Shown: positions 58,396 to 64,000 of the stretch, in pieces
Position numbering within the stretch: the stretch's first letter is position 1
Layout: every line of letters begins with the position of its first letter
Source: Stichopus chloronotus
Taxonomy: Eukaryota > Echinodermata > Holothuroidea > Aspidochirotida > Stichopodidae
DNA length: 64,000 nucleotides
Direction of reading: 5' to 3'
NCBI GenBank assembly: GCA_021234535.1
Contig: CM037840.1
Span: 24,027,559-24,091,558, forward strand
Notes under the pieces: generated by a model
Database searches by the model: none
What the model saw: only the letters and a program-made list of their open reading frames with translations
Told to the model about the DNA's origin: nothing
Translations under genes and position numbers: made by a program

Positions 58396-59760
58396 ATGTG
58401 TTTATCCATTAAAGACAGCAATGGACCACTACAAGATGCCAAAGGGAGTACTTTTGATTCACCTCTAGAAATGGCTGAACACTTGAATAAAAGTTTTGCC
58501 AATAACTTTTCTACTGATGATGAGATCTTACCTCACTTGTCTTTTCATAATAAGCTGCTCCTGTTTCCTGTTACATATGAGATTGAAATAATGAGACAAA
58601 TGTCGCTGGAAAGGTTTTTATCCCTAAATAAATCCAAAGCACCTGGACTGGATGTTATTTATCCAAGTGTCTTAGTTGAACCAGCAAATGAAATCGTAAC
58701 ACCTCTTCCATACATCATGTTTAAGTCGGTCAAAGATCAAAGCCGTTACAGGATTGGAGACTCTCTCATATCACACCTATTTTTTTAAGAAAGGTAGCAA
58801 ATCAATTTAAACTAATTTTTGTCTAATAAACCTAACATCTGTGTTGTGTTAAATGTTGGATAAGCTGATCAAAGGTAAGATTCATACATAGAGACAAACA
58901 ATCTTATTAGCAGCTCAGAGCATGGACTTAACTAAAAGATTGATGGTCACAAATCTCCTGGAGTATTGAAATTATAATAATTGGTAGATGCATCTAGACA
59001 GTGGAAATCCAGTTGATGTTCTGCATCTAGACATGAGTAAAGTATTTAATTTGTTCCTCTACAAGTCTGCTTTGCAAAACTATACATGTATGGATTTCAC
59101 ATGTATGGAATTCAAGATCAAGTTTGTTGGATTCAAAATTTGTTTGACAGACCATACTGTAGGCAAAGTGACAGTGTCACGTTGCAAGACCACAGTCTAC
59201 CTGGTTACCTTCCATCGTGATGTTAGAGCTGGGTTCCATCAGGGCACTGTCCTCGGCCCCCTCTTGTTCTTGGCATGTACAGTACATTGATGATCTCCTT
59301 ATTTGTGTGTTCTCAATCTGTTGTCCATCTGTTCTTATTTAATACTTTATCATCAAAGCAGATTCTTCCAATGACAGCATCAGCCTCCAAGATGATATTA
59401 TTGCTCTTTGTAGTTGGGAATTCTTTCTGGCAGATGAAATTTAGTACAGGAACTAACGAATGTCATCTAAGCTGACTCATAGAAAGAAGCCAATTTGCTT
59501 TTCTTACTCTATGGGTGATTCTGCAATATTCTACCTTTGTGTGGAACTGTCAAATGACTTCTCTTGATCTAAACAATAATTGCTGACAAAGTTCTGGGGT
59601 TGCTGAAAAGGAATTTGTGGAATCGCTCTCTTTCCATCAAAAAAATTACTTACAAATCTCTCTTATAAATAGACCAAAACTGGAGTATGTCAACTCTATT
59701 TGGTACCCTCATCGCATTACCCAAGTTAAAAGGGAATTCCTCGCAAGTAACATGTCTTCT
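58396..59760 (+). mobile_element. Decayed LINE reverse-transcriptase region (CR1/L2/jockey-like)
   Basis: Consecutive plus-strand segments, broken by stops and shifts, follow the order of a LINE RT. 58396-58785 carries LNKSKAPGLDVIYPSVL (the 'lk.nKs.G.D.I' motif); next comes KKGSKS...LTSVLC; VDVLHLDMSKVF at ~59010 is the first catalytic-aspartate motif (DxSKAFD) with its last Asp lost. RAGFHQGTVLGPLLFL at ~59225 is the 'GVPQGS.LGPLLF' motif. Near 59605 LLKRNLW and INRPKLEYVNSIWYPH match the thumb region. The endonuclease and C-terminal tail are not seen. An inactive fossil. Confidence 0.85.
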
Positions 59761-62700
59761 AACTTATTTCAGCAATTTGAAACCATTTTTGTTCATATTT
59801 TTGACTTTTTGAAATGATCTTCTTACAGACAACACAATATGTACTAACTTCCTGTCCAACATAGTTTCTAACAATATGCATAAAAACAAAGAGTGCAGCC
59901 ATTATTATGTAATTGACCGGGATCTCTGTCATTTGTGAGGTAGTCGACGCCCAGCTCTGATTCAAAGTGATCAACCTGATTGCCCTAAGTAATTATTAAA
60001 GAACATACTGTGGCTGTCACGAGATTGAATGGCTCAATTGAACAAATAAGAAGAGGAATTTCTCACGAAGACCACGTTACGCCGCTTAGGCCGCTGGGAA
60101 CAATAGCTCGAAGAAAAGGAAATCTGCAAAACGTGATCTGTAATAAGTACCAGGGATTCAGAAGTAATCCTTTCCAAAGACAGGGCAATAAATCATCTAA
60201 TTACTTATTATCTTGGCCAATCAGGTTGTCGTGAATCAGTCCTGGGCATCGACTACGTCCATCACAAATCACACAGATAACAATGGCCACACCTGGTGAA
60301 AAGTTTCAAGGAGCAGTCTAAGGGCCCATGCATGATGCTGTTGGTTCTTTATTTGTGAGGTTGGGGGGAACTTTATATTGAATATCATTGTTAAAACAAG
60401 TGGACATAGGAAGAAATACAGGATAATAGTGCTATTATAGCCTACTTAAATCGGTTCCTTGAGTTGGTGCACAAAATTCCAGATATTTTGTCACATGTGT
60501 TGAATGTAACTCATATACGTTGATGGTAAATGACCAAAGTGAAAGATTAATTCTGAAGATCTGACACATAACTGAAACAACAGAGAGAGGATTATCAAAG
60601 ATTGAAACCACTCACTGAAAATCCCCCTTTCATTCCCTTATTTTTCTTGTTCTCCTTAGTTGTTTATTTTTCAAATGTGGGATTTGGGGGTGGGGAGCTG
60701 CATGAGACCTGTGTGTGGCCCACATTTAGCTCATGGGCCACAGGTTGATCACCCTACATTACAGTGTTCTACGTGCATAAGTCAATGATTATAATGTAAA
60801 ATTTGAAATAGCTCCAAACAATGCATTGTATGATACAGCTCTGTGTTTTATATAAGAGTGATCACTTTGACCAGCCGCCAACCCAACATCTTTCAAACTT
60901 GGATAAAGCTCAGTCTGGCAGGCATATTGCAAAGGGCCTTAAATAATGCAATGCTGCATTTGGTTTTTAAAATTGTTTGATATTTCATGCCAGTTGTAGA
61001 GTGCAAACATTATTGTATAATTTCTTATATTTGAGAAAGTTTCACTATATGATGTTTTGAAATACCCAGTGGTGTGCGTAAAACGCTTTAGAAAGAATCT
61101 TAAATGTGAATCAATATATGTTAGACACCAGGACTAGTAAAAAGGTTAGAAACATCTCAATCACATGCCGGTCATAACAGTTTACTTTAAAAGTAGTGGC
61201 AAGGTTGAAGCAAGTTCAGGTTGGTTGAATGTCGGATGGCAGAAGGGGGGGAGGGGGCAGATATGGGTGATTAATGGCTCCAAGTGTATCTCAACTGTCA
61301 GAGGACTGACAGAGGGGAGAATATCCCAGTTTAAATATGGTCAAGTTTTTCAGTGGAATGTTGATTGGTTCTTAGTATGTTAATCAGCAGGGAGGCAGAG
61401 ATTTAATATATATTGGATGGAAAGAAAAGAGAGAGACTGAAAAAGGAGAGGAAGAGTCATATTGATAAAAGCAATGCTGGCGAGTGCCAAAAAAGGTGGC
61501 AAGAAATAAAGTTGCCTTCAACTTCAAGGGAGTTTTAACGATAGTGTCATGTTTGCTATGTACATAATTTATCAAAACAAGTTTTATGCCTTTGTAGTGT
61601 TATCAGCATATTCATAGAAAGGAAGTATAATATAATCAGGACGTAAGCAAAACTGATGGGGTTTTGGTCTTTTCATTGGAGTGGTGTAAACCCAAAATGG
61701 TAGCAGAATGAGGTTACACACAGTGAACAAACTCTTCAAATTTAAGGGAACCAGCAAAATGTATTCGAATGGCAAGGCAATGAATTGCGGCGGAGCAACA
61801 ATCAATGTGCAACAAAAATAAATTGTGATGGTGAACGTAAGAAAAAAGGAGGGATCCAGTTGAACAAATAAAAGAAATTGTCTCAGAGCAAGCAAAAAGA
61901 TAATCTTTTGAACAATGCGAGTTGAGCAAAAGCTGGTGTAGTAATGACGAAAATAACCTCCGCAACTGCTGCAGGTCTAGATAAGGTGGACACCATGTGA
62001 TATGTCGATATGTAAAATTTCCAATATGTGTAATTTTCGATTAGTTATTACAGAAAGACGGAAATACACTATGATGATATGGTTGTAACATGTTTTTTCT
62101 CTGTTAATCATTTATCTATGAATTCAGGGTTTGAAACATGTTAAAGGAGGCAGATGACTGATTTTTTTCTCACATGTTTTCTTCACATTTGTTGAAAAAA
62201 AATCATTAATTTACATATGTGTTTCTATTCTTCAACAGTTTACAAGAAATGCATATTTTTTGCAATTATTTGAAGACAGTAAGGTATCGTTTTCTACCAA
62301 TTACCAAAATGAAGGAAATCAAAGGTTTCTCCCCAGCGATATAGTCGTGTTGAAAATGCCCCTTTTGTGTCTATGGTATGTTATAGTATGAAGTCATCAT
62401 TTCACTACATTACTTTAATTACATACACTGATGCACTTTCTTTGTAAGGACTAAGTGCTGTTATTCCTGCATTTTCAAAAGCACACCAGAGTGCTAGCTA
62501 CACATTCCTTTACTTAAAAAGGTTTGTTGTTGGATATTTCTGCAGCAGTGTCATACATTCACCATAGGGCCCCAGTTCTGCTAACTTTTTAGCAAAAAAA
62601 AAATTAAATCACTCTTCTTTTTACCATAATTAACTCTAAATTGATGAAATTGTCCTGAAAGAAACATGGCATAGGTGCTGTTTCCAGGATGATTTCAAAT

Positions 62701-63569
62701 GAAAGAGAGGCTTTTTTTTCCTGCACATACCAAGTGATTTCTTGCTTTCTATTTTCCTTTGATTTTCAAGATATTACTCATCACCCTGTCTATGTCCTAG
62801 TCCTTCTTTCCCTCTGTCAGAATTCCATGAATTCCACCTGTTCACTCAACAGAAAGTAAACAAAAGACAGTAAGTTTATTCCATAGATCTGTGTACTGAG
62901 CAGATGTTGGCAATCTCTTTTTTGAGTTTTCATGGAACTACCCCACAAGTCTGATGTGTGGAGTCACTGCAGAAAGAGTTTAATTTATCTTCACCCTTTG
63001 ACCTCAGAGGTTTATCTCTGTAAGTGCATAAGTATATCTTCAAGTAGCTTACAATGGGAGAGTCTAACTGTGGTTTGTCAATGCTGCAGTATTGTCATGG
63101 TGCGGAAGAAAGTTGCAGTGTAGTCTCAGTGTGAAGAGTTTGCCAACCATTACCCTGTGCAGTGTTTGGCACATACTTCAGTACCCTTTAATATCAAACT
63201 TACTCTGTAGGGTGAAATTTGTTTAGGAACTAAAGTGAAATCTCCATCACAATAATGGCATGAGCTGCATCTGATTGAGACCAGAGTTTTTTCTTTAATT
63301 TCAAGACATCCTGGCTAAGGGTACTGTAGATATTGGATTCTACCTTGTGGCATGTACTTGGCTGATTGTAGTGTTTGGTGATGTGGTAAGTGTCATTGGA
63401 CATGTTTCCATCATCTTCCTCACGTTCAATTTGAACTAAGCGCATCCATCTTGTATTACGCCAGTAGGATTTGTGGTTTGACTGACTGCTGCAGTCAGAG
63501 ACTCACATTGAATGGCCTGTATAGCTGTGCCTGGTGGTATATATCCTTTTCTTTTTCCAAATTTTTCAG
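59761..63569. other. Intergenic / upstream intron of UreF, no exon fixed
   Basis: The preceding UreF exon (encoding the N-terminus and ending in phase 1) must lie here or further left, but I could not identify it. Two AT-rich minus frames (61895-61584, 61965-61714) and others look like chance frames. A short GA-rich stretch lies near 61420-61455. Confidence 0.4.
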
Positions 63570-63686
63570 GCTTTCCGACAGGTGGATTTTCCCATAGCTG
63601 TGGATATGAGGCAGCGTACAGATTAGGTCATGTCAAGAACGTTAAGGAGATGAAGAATTTCCTGATAGGAGTTCTGGAAAACACAG
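63570..63686 (+). CDS. ureF: Urease accessory protein UreF, one internal exon
   Basis: Exon between a strong acceptor (CTTTTTCCAAATTTTTCAG, ends 63569) and donor ACACAG|GTACAG. It starts and ends in phase 1. It encodes FPTGGFSHSCGYEAA, then YRLGHVKNVKEMKNFL and IGVLENTG. The FPTGGFSHSxGxEAA block is the hallmark of UreF (LPTGGFaHSxGLEAA in plants and bacteria). UreF is a helical chaperone that joins UreD/H and UreG to deliver nickel to urease, and acts as a check on UreG's GTPase. The first codon is completed by the previous exon (likely Ser). The gene continues off the right edge. Most animals lack urease; some marine invertebrates keep it. Confidence 0.85.
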
Positions 63687-63816
63687 GTACAGTACAATGT
63701 GGCTATATGTACAGTATCAAAGGACATGTGGTCATCTACATACATAATTATCCACAATAATTAATCGGTCCTCACTGGTTGAAGATGTGACTGGTCTTCA
63801 ACTCTGAGGAAGATCG

Positions 63817-63890
63817 AGGGAAATAGGGCATTTACAATACACCAACATGGCAACCATTGGCATGTATAGAAAACAGCTTTAATCGTTTTT
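63817..63890 (+). mobile_element. MITE family 1, copy C (truncated)
   Basis: AGGGAAATAGGGCATTTACAA then 'tacaccaacatggcaa' and 'cagctttaatcg' match the start of copies A and B. It breaks off after ~74 bases at the hairpin-bearing sequence. It lies just downstream of the UreF exon, inside the gene's intron. Confidence 0.75.
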
Positions 63891-63918
63891 GATTCCTTGC
63901 CGAAGGAGGCAAGGAATC
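63891..63918. repeat. Perfect 11 bp hairpin GATTCCTTGCC / GGCAAGGAATC
   Basis: Arms 63891-63901 and 63908-63918 are exact complements around GAAGGA. It is followed by a GT-rich tract (63940-63970). It marks the point where MITE copy C is interrupted, so it may be the end of a second inserted element. Confidence 0.8.
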
Positions 63919-64000
63919 TGTGCGATTGTGATTTTGGTTTTGTGTATGTGTGTGCATGTTTGTGTGTGTATAACAACTATCTTGTTAGACGTTAGCACTT

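Noticed and set aside
58396..58788. Stand-alone 130-residue host gene
   Set aside because: Contains LINE reverse-transcriptase motifs and continues into further RT fragments across stops and shifts; it is transposon debris.

Overview
This window is eukaryotic nuclear DNA from an animal, most likely a marine invertebrate deuterostome. AT-rich non-coding DNA full of degenerate repeats surrounds short exons with canonical GT-AG splice sites. An echinoderm fits best: the set RBM24/38 + OATP transporter + UreF, a TU-like foldback repeat, CR1/L2-type LINE debris and many long poly(dG:dC) tracts point that way. I cannot exclude another lophotrochozoan, chordate or cnidarian genome.

Three protein-coding genes are supported by spliced homology. 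(1) Minus strand, 135-8415: the first two coding exons of an RBM24/RBM38 (SUP-12 type) RNA-binding protein. The RRM is split by a 7.9 kb intron and the gene runs off the left edge. (2) Minus strand, 28912-40367: a complete organic-anion-transporter (OATP/SLCO) gene. Eight coding exons join in frame to a 702-residue, 12-TM protein with the family's extracellular Kazal-like cysteine domain; a non-coding leader segment lies just upstream. (3) Plus strand, 63570-63686: one internal exon of the urease accessory (nickel delivery) protein UreF, which continues beyond the right edge.

The rest is intergenic or intronic. It holds two decayed non-LTR retrotransposons (16527-17060 minus, 58396-59760 plus). 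A TTAA-flanked MITE family has three copies (4316-4674, 48526-48879, 63817-63890), and a TA-flanked mariner-like MITE has two (36925-37119, 40893-41095). There is also a foldback element with minisatellite arms (54407-55452) and a tRNA-derived SINE-like sequence (57086-57162). Tandem arrays include a perfect 16 x 12 bp array inside a transporter intron, a 148 bp higher-order minisatellite and an eight-copy ~142 bp array. That last array is loaded with AGGTCA nuclear-receptor half-sites, some as perfect DR1 and DR4. A CACGTG E-box cluster with a nested palindrome lies at 10743-11101. Most other open frames are short, AT-rich or repeat-derived and are not reported as genes. No CRISPR array, rRNA or intact tRNA was seen.
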